Assembly: GCF_018449675.1 (NCBI RefSeq)
Contig: NZ_JAAVUZ010000001.1
Coordinates: 372,001 to 436,000, forward strand
Length of the DNA stretch: 64,000 nucleotides
From: Glaciihabitans sp. dw_435
GTDB lineage: Bacteria > Actinomycetota > Actinomycetes > Actinomycetales > Microbacteriaceae
Direction: 5' to 3'
Each line of letters begins with the position of its first letter. The stretch's first letter is position 1. Of this stretch, positions 7,838-17,309 are shown in pieces. The notes beneath the pieces were generated by a model. The model was not told the origin of the DNA and did no database searches. It was given only the letters and a program-made list of their open reading frames with translations. Position numbers and translations under genes: made by a program.

Positions 7838-8090
7838 TCACTTCGTCACCCTCAGCTGGGTGACCGGCGGGGCATCCGCTGCGATGGTGCCGTTACCCGC
7901 TTAGGTGACGGTGATGCGCGCGGTGCCCGTCGTGGCGAACTTCGGCAACACGATGGTGACCCTGCCGTGCGTGGACGACGTGAGGCTGTAGCTCTTCAGC
8001 TTCTTCCCGTTCGCGTACCCAACAAGATTCCGTCCCGGTGGGAGCCGCGATGCCCGCGGCCGGCACCATGACGACCGCGGGCTCACACGT
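7838..8090 (-). pseudogene. Decayed tandem copy of the protease 3' end
   Basis: This stretch aligns with the last part of the neighbouring protease gene at a constant offset of 258 bp (86 codons). Examples on the minus strand are VGYANGKKLKSYSL versus VAYANGKKLKSYSL, and GTARITVT versus GTVRITVT, ending in LRVTK-stop versus LKVTK-stop. It is broken: a Tyr codon has become TAA (7901-7903), and the part upstream of YANGKK is out of frame. It looks like an old partial tandem duplication of the terminal Ig-like domain. No start codon or function is apparent. Confidence 0.85.
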
Positions 8091-8095
8091 GCCTG

Positions 8096-10135
8096 TTACT
8101 TCGTTACCTTGAGCCGGGCAACCGGCGAGGCATCCGCTGCGACGTTGCCGTTACCCGCGTAGGTAACGGTGATGCGCACGGTGCCCTTCTTCGCAAACGT
8201 GGGAAGAGCGATGGTGACCCTGCCGTGCTTGGACGCCGTGAGGCTGTAGCTCTTCAGCTTCTTGCCGTTTGCGTACGCAACGAGGGTTCCTGTGGGTGCC
8301 GCGACACCGGCGGCCCGCACCATGACGACCACGGACTCATGCTTCGACCGCTTGATTGACGCGGTGTGGAGGCCGATGGTGGTGGTGGCAACGGCCTTGC
8401 GAACGATCAGACCGCGAGCGCTGCTGATCGACGATCCATAGACCGCGCTGGAGGGCGTGAACCGGGCGGTGATTTTGTGTTTTCCTCCTGCGATCGACAC
8501 GGGAAGCGTGTATCCGGCGACCCCGCTGGTGCTCGCTCTCACGGTGGCGAGCGTTTGCTTGCCGTCGAGAATGAAGGCGACGCGGCCCTGTGGGTAGGCG
8601 CCGTTGACCCGCGCGAGACGGGCGGTGGCTGTGACGCGCGGTGCCTTGCCGTAGGTCTGCACGGATCCGTGATCGAGCGTGACGGCGATCGTCGTCGCGG
8701 CGGCCTTCTTGGTTGTCACCGGTGACGAGGTGACGGGAGTGGTCGTGGTGGGGGTTGCTGCGACCGGGGCCGGAGCGGCAACCGGTTTGGCGACGGGAGC
8801 GGTGCCTCCGAACGTGACGGTGACTGCGGCTCCGGCCGACGGGCTCAGGGACCCGACTGACACGGTGAAGCCACCGTTCACATCTGTGAACGATTCGCCG
8901 GCGTCGAGGTGCAGGTCGCGGGTCTTGACGTTCGCACCGGCGACGGGACCGACGGCGACGACGGTGGTTCCCGACCAGGTCGAGTACCCATCGGTGAAGG
9001 GAAGCTCCCGCAGGATGCGCACCTCACCGGTCGAGGATGACCCGGTCGAGCCACACAGCACGTAGCCGTCGCCGACCGCGGCGTTGCAGTACTTGGGGTA
9101 GCGGAACTCTCCGCTTGTTGCATCCGCGCCGGACGACGTGCGGTACTCCACGTAGTAGACACCGCCATCGTTGGGGTCGGTGATCTTCAGGGCGCGCGTT
9201 CCAGTGGCAGCTCCGTCGAGCGCGGTCAGGGTGACGGACGAGGTGCCGCTCGTGAGTGCCTGGTAGTCGGTCATGTATCCGGCGTTGATGCGCTGGATGC
9301 TCGACAGGTGCGGAAGACCCGAGGCGATGGTGAAGCCCATGATGTCGAGGTAGTCGCCGTACTCCTGCGTGGGGCAGACGGTGCTGGCGAACGTGAAGGA
9401 CGCGATCTTGGCGTCAAAGCTGGCGGTGTTGGTACAGATGGATGCATCGGCGTGGTCAAACCCGAGGTTGTGACCGAACTCGTGCACGGTCGCCGGCACG
9501 CTGAAGGCCGTCGAGGTGCCATAGCCGCTGAAGATCTCTCCACCGGATCCACCAACAGTGGCGAATGCCACCGGTGTCGATCCACAGCTTTCCTTGGCCA
9601 GCACGAGGAGGTGACGGTTCGTTCCCGACCACGCGTAGTTGGCAAAGGAGCCGCCGAAGGCAGCGCTTGCATCGGCGGCGAGTGCCGCGTTGGTTCCGGC
9701 GCAGGTGGCCTGTCCGAGCGAACGCGTCTCGTAACCGCCGAACTGAATGCGCACGTGTCCGTTGGATTCGGCCGACCAGTATTTGTCCATCGCGGCGACG
9801 AGTGTCTGCACGCTGGTCTGGTCGAGGCCCGAGACGTTGTCATCGGCGGTGGAGTTCGTCACGCTGGCGACACTCGCATAGATCGTGTGCACCGTGACGG
9901 CGGTGGCGCGAAGACGGCCGTTGGCTGCCTTCGCCGGCGCGGTCGGTGCATCCGTGATCCCGGGCACGACGATCATGTCGCCATCGACGCGGTCCGCCGT
10001 GTCGGCAGATGAAGTAGTAGTGGTGGTAGAGGTGGATGCCTCGGAGGCATTCGCTGCCATCGCGGGGGCGGTGAGGCCGGCCCCCAGAACGATCGCCGTT
10101 CCCAGTAGTACAGCCAGTATTGATTGATTACGCAT
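8096..10135 (-). CDS. Secreted metzincin metalloprotease with Ig-like repeats
   Basis: A 679-residue exported zinc protease. Seen: a signal peptide (hydrophobic residues 6-22, then APAMAA); a Ser/Thr-rich linker; the zinc site HEFGHNLGFDH (His218, Glu219, His222, His228) and a Met-turn DIMGF (Met266), together diagnostic of metzincins. The catalytic region most resembles the gametolysin (M11) group. From about residue 450 a low-complexity Ala/Pro/Thr linker (VAAPAPVAATP) leads to two bacterial Ig-like domains. There is no sorting signal, so it is probably released. GGGAGA sits four bases before the ATG. The substrate is unknown. Confidence 0.85.
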   Translation of the reverse strand: MRNQSILAVLLGTAIVLGAGLTAPAMAANASEASTSTTTTTSSADTADRVDGDMIVVPGITDAPTAPAKAANGRLRATAVTVHTIYASVASVTNSTADDNVSGLDQTSVQTLVAAMDKYWSAESNGHVRIQFGGYETRSLGQATCAGTNAALAADASAAFGGSFANYAWSGTNRHLLVLAKESCGSTPVAFATVGGSGGEIFSGYGTSTAFSVPATVHEFGHNLGFDHADASICTNTASFDAKIASFTFASTVCPTQEYGDYLDIMGFTIASGLPHLSSIQRINAGYMTDYQALTSGTSSVTLTALDGAATGTRALKITDPNDGGVYYVEYRTSSGADATSGEFRYPKYCNAAVGDGYVLCGSTGSSSTGEVRILRELPFTDGYSTWSGTTVVAVGPVAGANVKTRDLHLDAGESFTDVNGGFTVSVGSLSPSAGAAVTVTFGGTAPVAKPVAAPAPVAATPTTTTPVTSSPVTTKKAAATTIAVTLDHGSVQTYGKAPRVTATARLARVNGAYPQGRVAFILDGKQTLATVRASTSGVAGYTLPVSIAGGKHKITARFTPSSAVYGSSISSARGLIVRKAVATTTIGLHTASIKRSKHESVVVMVRAAGVAAPTGTLVAYANGKKLKSYSLTASKHGRVTIALPTFAKKGTVRITVTYAGNGNVAADASPVARLKVTK

Positions 10136-10225
10136 TTTTCTCCCAGAGAGTTCACTGTTTCATGAACAGCCCGGAGAGCGATCTTCCTCCGTACTACTGG
10201 GAAACTGCTGGTATTTGGATACATA

Positions 10226-10293
10226 GTGCTTAGTTCTAGCCACCGTGCTTAGTTCCACGCACAGCGTTAGGAGACAATTCGTGCTCTTAGTTC
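10226..10293 (-). repeat. Three short repeats upstream of the protease gene
   Basis: GTGCTTAGTTC occurs at 10226-10236 and 10245-10255 (19 bp apart), with a third, slightly longer copy GTGCTCTTAGTTC at 10281-10293. They lie 90-160 bp upstream of the protease start and are the only obvious structure in the 10136-10310 interval. They could be binding sites for an activator or repressor of the protease. No partner protein is suggested by the sequence. Confidence 0.55.
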
Positions 10294-10310
10294 GGTTGTT
10301 GGTACAACAA

Positions 10311-10344
10311 ATAACGGGTCGCTACCGAGGTAGCGACCCGTTAT
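10311..10344 (-). terminator. Strong intrinsic terminator after kgd
   Basis: ATAACGGGTCGCTACC (10311-10326) and its exact complement (10329-10344) form a 16-bp inverted repeat with almost no loop. On the kgd (minus) strand it is followed by a T-rich stretch, TTTGTTG. It starts about 20 bases after the kgd stop codon and can also block transcription from the plus strand. Confidence 0.88.
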
Positions 10345-10363
10345 GAGGGGGACTGGGCGGTGC

Positions 10364-13300
10364 TTAGAGCGAGAGAGCCCGGTCGATCAGCGCTGCCTGC
10401 TCATGGGCGCTGCGCTTGGTGGAACCTGTCGCGGGCGAGGCCGATGCCTGACGGGATGACACGGCAATGGGGCGTCCTCCCACCTTCTTCGACAGCTCGA
10501 GACTGATGAACGGCCACGCGCCCTGATTCTCGGGCTCGTCCTGCGCCCACACGATGTCGGCGTTGGGATACCGATCGAGGACCGCCATCAGCTCCACATC
10601 CGGTGTGGGGTAGTACTGCTCCACACGCACGATCGCGATTGCCTGTTCTTCGCGCTTGGCGAGTTCGGCCACCAGGTCGTAGTAGATCTTGCCGGAGGTC
10701 AGTACTACTCGCTTGATTCCGGCCTTGTCACCGGTGATGCGCGGGTCATCGAGAATGGGCTCAAACTTGCCGGACGTGAAGTCGGCCACGCTGCTCGTGG
10801 CGCCCCTCAGCCGCAACATCGCCTTCGGAGTGAACACCACGAGCGGCCGGCGCGGACGCTGGTACGCCTGGCGGCGCAGGAGGTGGAAGTACGACGCCGG
10901 CGTCGACGGACGCGCGACGGTGAGGTTGTTCTCGGCGCACAACTGCAGGTAGCGCTCGATGCGGGCGGACGAGTGGTCGGGGCCCTGTCCCTCGTAGCCG
11001 TGGGGAAGGAGCAGCACCACGCTTGAGCGCTGGCCCCACTTCTGTTCCGCAGACGAGATGAACGTGTCGATGATGGTCTGCGCTCCGTTGGCAAAGTCAC
11101 CGAACTGCGCCTCCCACAGCACGAGTGCATCCGCGCGCTCCACGGAGTAGCCGTACTCGAAGCCCATTGCCGCGTACTCGCTCAGCAGGGAGTCGTAGAT
11201 CCAGAACCGCGCCTGCGAGTCGCTGAGGTTGGCGAGCGGCAGCCATTCCTGGCCGTTCTCCCGGTCATGGAGTACCGCGTGCCGCTGCACGAAGGTGCCC
11301 CGGCGGGTGTCCTGGCCCGCCATGCGCACCGGAGTTCCCTCGAGCAGCAGGGAGCCGAGGGCGAGAAGCTCGCCGAATGCCCAGTCGACGGATCCGTTGC
11401 GGCTCATGTCGAGACGCTTCTTCAACAGGGCGTTGAGCTTGTTGTGCACCGTGAAGCCCGCGGGCGGGTTGTCGAATGCGTCACCAATGAGTTCGATGAC
11501 GGATGACGCGACGCCCGTCGTCTGCGGTTCGCCGACGTTGTCGTCCTGCTGTGCATCGGGACGCTCAAGGTCGGAGACCGCGCCGGTGTCCGACGTGATG
11601 ATGGGGATGGAGCCGGTCTGCGCGGCGTGGGTCTCGGCGAAGGCCCGCTCGAGGCGGTCTTGGAAGTCCTTGTGGGCGGCCTGGTATTCCTCGGCGGTGA
11701 TGTCACCGCGACCGACGAGCGCCTCGGTGTAGAGCGTACGAACGGAGCGCTTGGCTTCGATCAGGTTGTACATCAGCGGCTGGGTCATCGAGGGGTCGTC
11801 GCCCTCGTTGTGTCCGCGGCGGCGGTACCCGACCAGGTCGATGACCACGTCGCGGTGGAACTCCTGGCGATAGGCGAAGGCGAGTTCGGCGACGCGGAGT
11901 ACTGCCTCCGGGTCATCCCCGTTCACATGGAAGATCGGAGCCTGAATGGTCTTGGCGACGTCGGTGGAGTACACCGAGGTGCGTCCTTCACCGGGGGGAG
12001 TGGTGAACCCGACCTGGTTATTGACAACGAGGTGGATGGTTCCGCCGGTGCGGTAGCCGCGCAGCTGCGACATCTGCAGCACCTCGACGACGATTCCCTG
12101 ACCGGCCATGGCGGCATCGCCGTGGATCATGACCGGAAGAACCGAGTAGCTGCCGATGGGGCGGCGGTCCTGCTTTGCCCGGACGATTCCCTCGAGCACA
12201 CCATCGACGGCCTCGAGGTGCGAGGGGTTGGCGGCGAGGTAGACCGGCATTTCGCGGCCCTCTGCGCTCGTGAAGCTTCCCTCGGTGCCGAGGTGATACT
12301 TGACGTCGCCGGAACCCTGCACGGTACGGGGGTCCTGGGTGCCTTCGAATTCGCGGAAGATCTGGCCGTATGTCTTGCCGGCGATGTTGGTGAGCACGTT
12401 GAGGCGGCCGCGGTGGGCCATGCCGATGGCGACCTCGTCGAGGCCGGTGGAGGCGGCTCCCTGCAGCAACGCGTCGAGCAGGGAGATAGTGGATTCGCCA
12501 CCCTCCAGGCTGAATCGCTTTTGGCCGACGTACTTCGTCTGCAGGAAGGTCTCGAAGGCCTCCGCCTCGTTGAGCTTGCCGAGGATGCGCATCTGCGCGT
12601 CGTGGTCGGGCTTCGCGTAGGGCTTTTCGACGTGGTCCTGGATCCAGCGGCGCTGCACCGGGTCCTGGATGTGCATGTACTCGATGCCGATGGTGCGGCA
12701 GTAGGCGTCGCGCAGCATGCCGAGGATGTCACGCAGCAGCGCCGACTTGCGGCCACCGAACCCACCGGTGACGAACTCGCGATCGAGGTCCCAGAAGGTG
12801 AGACCGTGGCTGGAGAGCTCGAGGTCGGGGTGGGTGCGCTGACGGTACTCGAGCGGGTCGACATCGGCCATGAGGTGTCCGCGCACGCGGAACGAGTTGA
12901 TGAGTTCCTGCACGCGGCCGGTCTTGCCGACCTGGGCGTCGAGGTCGACGTTGATGTCGGATGCCCAGTGAATGGGGTCGTACGGGATGCGCAGCGCGGC
13001 GAAGATCGACTCGTAGAAGTCGTGCTGCCCGATGAGACGCTCGTGCACCTTCTTGAGGAACTCCCCGGACCCGGCGCCCTGGATGACCCGGTGGTCGTAG
13101 GTGCTGGTGAGGGTGATCGTCTTGCCGATTCCGAGTTCGGCCAGCGTCTTGGGGCTGGCTCCCTGGAAGGCAGCGGGGTACTCGAGGGCACCGGCGCCGA
13201 CGATGCACCCGGCGCCGCGCATGAGGCGCGGGACGGAGTGCTCGGTACCGATTCCGCCGGGGTTGGTGAGCGAGATGGTGTTGTTCTGGAAGTCGGCGGC

Positions 13301-14269
13301 GGTCAGCTTGTTGCTGCGCGCGCGGGACACCACGTCTTCGTAGGCGACGAGGAATTCGCCGAATCCCATGGTGTCGGCGCGCTTGATGCCGGGAACAAGC
13401 AGGGCGCGGGTTCCGTCGGGCTTCGGAAGGTCGATCGCGATCCCGAGGTTGACGTGGGCGGGAACCACCACGGAGGGCTTTCCGTCGACCTCGTCGTAGA
13501 AGACGTTCTGGCTCGGGAACTCCTTAAGCGTTTCGACCATTGCCCACGCGATGAGGTGGGTGAACGACACCTTTCCACCGCGGGCACGCTTGAGGTGGTT
13601 GTTGATGACGATCCGGTTGTCGATCATCAGCTTCGCCGGAATGGTGCGCACGCTGGTGGCGGTGGGGACGGTGAGGCTGGCGTCCATGTTGGACGCGAGA
13701 CTCTTCGCCATTCCCTTGAGCGCGGAGACCATGTTCTCGGACTCGGGTGCGGGGGTCGCGGCGGTGGGGGAGATCGGCGTCGATGACGTCGTCGGAGCCT
13801 CCGCGGGGATCGGCTGCGGCTTGGCCTGCACGGAGGTGGTGCGGGCGACGGGCTGTGAGCCGGTCGCGGGTGCGGGGGTGGGCGCCGGTGCTGCCGCGGC
13901 CGCCGGAGCGGTCACTTCGTCGGGGATTTGCGCTTCGCCGCCGGAGGCCTGGTCACTCGCGGAGGCGTCGCTGGTCGCCACCTCAGCGGGGGGAGCGTCG
14001 CTGATCGGCGCGTCAGCCGGGGTTGGAGTTGCGGTCGGATCCTGAGCCGGAGCTCCGGCGTCGTCGCCGGTACCAACGATGGGGATCGCCGTTGTGGGGT
14101 GTGGATCGGTCACGGGCTTGTAGTTCTCGAGGATTGGCCACCACGAGGCATCCACAGAATTCTTGTCAACGATGTACCGCTCATACATTTCGTCAACGAG
14201 CCACTCGTTCGCACCGAATTCGCCTGAAGTACCGTCTTCGGAGGCAACTCCGGTCACTTGGCTAGACAC
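10364..14269 (-). CDS. kgd: Multifunctional 2-oxoglutarate decarboxylase/dehydrogenase Kgd (E1-E2 fusion)
   Basis: A 1301-residue fusion typical of actinobacteria. It combines a thiamine-diphosphate 2-oxoglutarate decarboxylase (E1o) with a succinyltransferase catalytic domain but no lipoyl domain, and works with a separate E2/E3 in the citrate cycle. Order: N-terminal segment (NEWLVDEMYERYIVD), a long Ala/Pro/Thr linker (about 60-190), the acyltransferase domain with DHRVIQGAGSGEF, then the E1 part (for example MAHRGRLNVLTNIAGK and a GDAAMAGQG segment). The start is GTG 14269, with no clear ribosome binding site. Divergent from guaB1. A long plus-strand open frame inside it is only a shadow. 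Confidence 0.95.
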   Translation of the reverse strand: MSSQVTGVASEDGTSGEFGANEWLVDEMYERYIVDKNSVDASWWPILENYKPVTDPHPTTAIPIVGTGDDAGAPAQDPTATPTPADAPISDAPPAEVATSDASASDQASGGEAQIPDEVTAPAAAAAPAPTPAPATGSQPVARTTSVQAKPQPIPAEAPTTSSTPISPTAATPAPESENMVSALKGMAKSLASNMDASLTVPTATSVRTIPAKLMIDNRIVINNHLKRARGGKVSFTHLIAWAMVETLKEFPSQNVFYDEVDGKPSVVVPAHVNLGIAIDLPKPDGTRALLVPGIKRADTMGFGEFLVAYEDVVSRARSNKLTAADFQNNTISLTNPGGIGTEHSVPRLMRGAGCIVGAGALEYPAAFQGASPKTLAELGIGKTITLTSTYDHRVIQGAGSGEFLKKVHERLIGQHDFYESIFAALRIPYDPIHWASDINVDLDAQVGKTGRVQELINSFRVRGHLMADVDPLEYRQRTHPDLELSSHGLTFWDLDREFVTGGFGGRKSALLRDILGMLRDAYCRTIGIEYMHIQDPVQRRWIQDHVEKPYAKPDHDAQMRILGKLNEAEAFETFLQTKYVGQKRFSLEGGESTISLLDALLQGAASTGLDEVAIGMAHRGRLNVLTNIAGKTYGQIFREFEGTQDPRTVQGSGDVKYHLGTEGSFTSAEGREMPVYLAANPSHLEAVDGVLEGIVRAKQDRRPIGSYSVLPVMIHGDAAMAGQGIVVEVLQMSQLRGYRTGGTIHLVVNNQVGFTTPPGEGRTSVYSTDVAKTIQAPIFHVNGDDPEAVLRVAELAFAYRQEFHRDVVIDLVGYRRRGHNEGDDPSMTQPLMYNLIEAKRSVRTLYTEALVGRGDITAEEYQAAHKDFQDRLERAFAETHAAQTGSIPIITSDTGAVSDLERPDAQQDDNVGEPQTTGVASSVIELIGDAFDNPPAGFTVHNKLNALLKKRLDMSRNGSVDWAFGELLALGSLLLEGTPVRMAGQDTRRGTFVQRHAVLHDRENGQEWLPLANLSDSQARFWIYDSLLSEYAAMGFEYGYSVERADALVLWEAQFGDFANGAQTIIDTFISSAEQKWGQRSSVVLLLPHGYEGQGPDHSSARIERYLQLCAENNLTVARPSTPASYFHLLRRQAYQRPRRPLVVFTPKAMLRLRGATSSVADFTSGKFEPILDDPRITGDKAGIKRVVLTSGKIYYDLVAELAKREEQAIAIVRVEQYYPTPDVELMAVLDRYPNADIVWAQDEPENQGAWPFISLELSKKVGGRPIAVSSRQASASPATGSTKRSAHEQAALIDRALSL

Positions 14270-14391
14270 AGCCGACCGCCCACTCTCAATTTCACTTGTT
14301 TGTGCGTCTGGATAGCCTGCGACCTACCCTGGCCACAGCACTGTTAAGCCTAATCGGTTCGGTCAAGGCATGTGGGCAACTCCGGGCGCTG

Positions 14392-14397
14392 TAGCGT
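14392..14397 (+). promoter_or_regulatory. -10 box of a leaderless guaB1 promoter
   Basis: TAGCGT sits seven bases before ATG 14405, and no ribosome binding site is present. The spacing puts the transcription start at or within a base or two of the start codon. The rest of the kgd-guaB1 gap (14270-14391) shows no clear operator. Confidence 0.6.
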
Positions 14398-14404
14398 TTA
14401 TTTC

Positions 14405-15844
14405 ATGGAGTTCTACGAGACAACACCGGAACACGACCTCACCTATTCGGACGTCTTTCTTGTGCCGAACAGGTCGGCTGTCACCAGCAGGCTCGACGTG
14501 TCGCTAGCTCCAGGTGATGGCACCGGCGCCACGATTCCGATCGTGTCGGCGAACATGAATTCCGTCACCGGACCGCGTCTTGCGGCGACGCTCGCCCGGC
14601 GTGGCGGACTCGGGGTTCTTCCCCAGGACATGCACCTTCAGGATCTGGATGCCGCGATCCGCTGGGTCAAGGATCAGCCGGTGCAGTTCGACACCCCACT
14701 CAGCCTCTCTCCGGAGGACACCGTCGCGGACGCGCTGCTGCAGATCCCGCCCGTCGAGGGCCACGGCATTGTCCTGCACGACTCCGATGGCGCCTACGTT
14801 GGATGCATTCCCGCCGCGCGCCTCGGCAGCGCCCTCCACGATGCCCGGCTCGGCGACCTCGTGCACGGGGCGCTGACCGCGCTCGACGCCGATGACCTCG
14901 ACTCCCCGCGCGCCGCGTTCGACCTCATGGTCGAGGCCGACCTTGACTTCGCGCCCGTGCTGCACCACGGGGTTGTGGTCGGGACCCTCAGCCGCCGCAG
15001 CGCCCTGCGCTCCACCCTCTACTCGCCCGCCGTGGACGCCAGCGGACGACTGCGTGTTGCCGCCGCGCTCGGCATCAATGGCGACGTCGCGGGCAAGGCC
15101 AAGGCGCTCGCCGCGGCTGGCGTCGACGTTCTCGTGCTCGACACCGCCCACGGTCACCAGGAGGGCATGTTGCGAGCGATCGCCACGGTCGCGGCCCTCG
15201 GACTGGGCATCCCGCTGGTCGCCGGCAACGTCGTGACCGAGGCTGCGGTGCGCGACCTCGTCGCAGCGGGCGCCAACATCATCAAGGTCGGCGTCGGCCC
15301 GGGCGCGATGTGCACAACACGCATGATGACGGCCGTCGGCCGTCCACAGTTCTCTGCGGTGCTGGAAACGGCGTCGACCGCCCACGAACTCGGCGCCCAC
15401 GTCTGGGCCGACGGCGGCGTGCGGTACCCCAGGGACGTCGCCCTCGCGCTGGCGGCGGGCGCGTCATCCGTCATGGTTGGATCCTGGTTCGCCGGAACGA
15501 TCGAGGCGCCGGGAACGATTCATACGGATGCCGCGGGCCTGCTGTACAAGGAAAGCTGGGGCATGGCCTCCACCAAGGCGGTGCAGCAGCGGTTCGAACG
15601 CCTCGACCCCTACGAACTCGCGCGCAAGACTCTCTTCGCCGAGGGGATCTCGAGCTCGCGGATCTACCTCGACCCGTTGCGCCCGTCGATCGAAGACCTG
15701 CTCGACATGATTACGTCGGGGGTGCGCAGTTCCTTCACCTACGCGGGTGCCTCGAGCGTCCGCGAGTTCCGTGAACGCGCGCTCGTCGGAATCCAGAGTG
15801 CCGCGGGATACGAAGAGGGAAAGGCCCTGCCCGTTTCCTGGTGA
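14405..15844 (+). CDS. guaB1: GuaB1-type IMPDH-like enzyme (probable GMP reductase)
   Basis: A 479-residue TIM-barrel enzyme of the IMP dehydrogenase/GMP reductase family with an inserted pair of CBS domains (about residues 95-210). The catalytic loop reads GVGPGAMCTTRMMTAVGRPQ with the nucleophile Cys303. A glycine-rich phosphate loop (ADGGVRYPRDVALALAAGA) follows. Actinobacteria carry this paralogue besides the true IMP dehydrogenase, and mycobacterial members act as GMP reductases (GMP to IMP) controlled through the CBS domains. Start at MEFYETTPEHD, where conservation begins, rather than the in-frame ATG at 14372. Two CorC-type genes follow, a common neighbourhood. Confidence 0.88.
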   Translation: MEFYETTPEHDLTYSDVFLVPNRSAVTSRLDVSLAPGDGTGATIPIVSANMNSVTGPRLAATLARRGGLGVLPQDMHLQDLDAAIRWVKDQPVQFDTPLSLSPEDTVADALLQIPPVEGHGIVLHDSDGAYVGCIPAARLGSALHDARLGDLVHGALTALDADDLDSPRAAFDLMVEADLDFAPVLHHGVVVGTLSRRSALRSTLYSPAVDASGRLRVAAALGINGDVAGKAKALAAAGVDVLVLDTAHGHQEGMLRAIATVAALGLGIPLVAGNVVTEAAVRDLVAAGANIIKVGVGPGAMCTTRMMTAVGRPQFSAVLETASTAHELGAHVWADGGVRYPRDVALALAAGASSVMVGSWFAGTIEAPGTIHTDAAGLLYKESWGMASTKAVQQRFERLDPYELARKTLFAEGISSSRIYLDPLRPSIEDLLDMITSGVRSSFTYAGASSVREFRERALVGIQSAAGYEEGKALPVSW

Positions 15845-15944
15845 TCGGGCCGGGCGGGCCGAAGCCCGATTCCGCTAGCAGCAATACCTGAGCAACCGGC
15901 AGCATGCCCGAAACAATGGCTCTATATACTCGGTTGAACAATGG

Positions 15945-17309
15945 ATGACCCCCCTCCCAGTATTTACGCCGGTGGCCGCTATGTATGAGCTGATCATGCT
16001 TGGTATCGGAATTCTCCTGACCATCGGCACCGGCTTCTTCGTGGCATCAGAGTTCGCTCTGGTCAACCTCGACCGCTCGGACCTCGAAGCTCGTCAGGCG
16101 CGGGGTGAGAAACGCCTCGGCATGACGATTGCCGCGCTGAAGATCACCTCGACGCACCTGTCCAGCGCCCAGCTCGGGATCACCCTGACGACGCTGCTCA
16201 CCGGATACACGATCGAGCCCGCGCTCAGTGGCTTGCTCAACGGTCCCATCACGGGACTGGGGCTGCCCGAGGCATCCGTCGGCATTATCTCGACCATCGT
16301 CGCGCTCGTGCTGGCGACACTCGTCTCGATGATTCTCGGCGAGCTTGTGCCGAAGAACTTCGCGCTCGCGCTCCCGCTGGCTACCGCCAAGCTGGTGATC
16401 CCCTTCCAAGTCGGCTTCACCATGGTGTTCCGCCCGATCGTGCTGCTGCTGAACAACTCCGCCAACGCGATCCTGCGCTCCATCGGCATTGAGCCGAAGG
16501 AGGAGCTGAGCGGCGCACGCACGGCAGAGGAACTCACCTCGCTGCTGCGCCGGTCCGCCCTCGAGGGCAGCCTCGACCGCGACACGGCGACGCTGCTCGC
16601 CCGCACGCTGGCGTTCTCCGACCACACCGCACAGGACGTGATGACGCCCCGGCCCCGGCTGGCGAGTATCGAACGTACCCTCACCGCGGCCGACGTCATC
16701 GCGCTTGCGCGCAAGACCGGGTTCTCGCGGTTCCCGGTGATCGACGACAGCATCGACGACGTGGTGGGAATCGTGCACATCAAGCAGGCAGTGGCGGTGC
16801 CCCGCGATAAGCGGGCGGATGTCCCGGTGTCGGCGCTCCTCTCCGAACCGCTGCGGGTGCCCGAAACGATGAAACTCGATGTGCTGCTCGGAGAGCTGCG
16901 CGGCCGCGGATTCCAGCTGGCCATCGTGGTGGACGAATACGGCGGAACCGCCGGCGTCGCGACGCTGGAAGACCTGGTGGAGGAACTCGTCGGCGAGGTG
17001 TCGGACGAGCACGACCGCACCAAGGCCGACGTGGTGCGCAGCCGCGACTGGTTCACCTTCCCCGGCATCCTGCGTCCCGACGAACTTCTCGAGCGCACCG
17101 GCGTGCACGTGCCGGAAGAGGGCCCGTTCGAAACCGTGGCCGGATGGCTGATGAGCGAACTCGGCCGGCTGCCTGTCGTGGGCGACACCGTGTCGATCGA
17201 GCCGGGCACCTTCCGGATCGAGCGGCTCGACGGCCGCCGCATTGACCGGGTTCGGTACACACCGACTCCGGAACCCGACCCGAACACGGAAGGCGGTGGT
17301 GACCGATGA
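15945..17309 (+). CDS. CorC/HlyC-family membrane protein with CBS pair
   Basis: A 454-residue member of the family loosely called hemolysins, related to magnesium/cobalt efflux proteins. An N-terminal DUF21 (CNNM) transmembrane domain (about 15-190) contains ASEFALVNLDRSDLEARQARG and GELVPKNFALALP. Two CBS motifs follow (MTPRPRLASIERT; VPVSALLSEPLRVPET, with VVDEYGGTAGVATLEDLVEE). The C-terminal CorC_HlyC domain ends with FRIERLDGRRIDRVR. TATACT at 15925-15930 is a good -10 with a very short leader to ATG 15945; ATG 15981 (MYELIM) is an alternative start. The stop overlaps the next gene by 4 bp. Confidence 0.88.
   Translation: MTPLPVFTPVAAMYELIMLGIGILLTIGTGFFVASEFALVNLDRSDLEARQARGEKRLGMTIAALKITSTHLSSAQLGITLTTLLTGYTIEPALSGLLNGPITGLGLPEASVGIISTIVALVLATLVSMILGELVPKNFALALPLATAKLVIPFQVGFTMVFRPIVLLLNNSANAILRSIGIEPKEELSGARTAEELTSLLRRSALEGSLDRDTATLLARTLAFSDHTAQDVMTPRPRLASIERTLTAADVIALARKTGFSRFPVIDDSIDDVVGIVHIKQAVAVPRDKRADVPVSALLSEPLRVPETMKLDVLLGELRGRGFQLAIVVDEYGGTAGVATLEDLVEELVGEVSDEHDRTKADVVRSRDWFTFPGILRPDELLERTGVHVPEEGPFETVAGWLMSELGRLPVVGDTVSIEPGTFRIERLDGRRIDRVRYTPTPEPDPNTEGGGDR

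Noticed and set aside
7845-7864. Hairpin GTCACCC...GGGTGAC after rsrA
   Set aside because: Seven-bp stem, 6-base loop and no T-run; it lies inside the decayed protease copy, so it may be incidental.
11627-13786. 719-residue plus-strand open frame
   Set aside because: It lies wholly antisense to kgd, is very rich in Val/Gly/Glu/Asp as expected for the complement of GC-rich codons, and shows no motif. A shadow frame.
14372-14404. In-frame ATG at 14372 as guaB1 start
   Set aside because: It would add 11 non-conserved residues; family similarity and a -10 box at 14392-14397 point to ATG 14405.
16047-17287. Long minus-strand frames opposite the CorC-type gene
   Set aside because: Opposite a well-supported gene with conserved motifs; the frames show no family similarity and only reflect GC-rich third positions.
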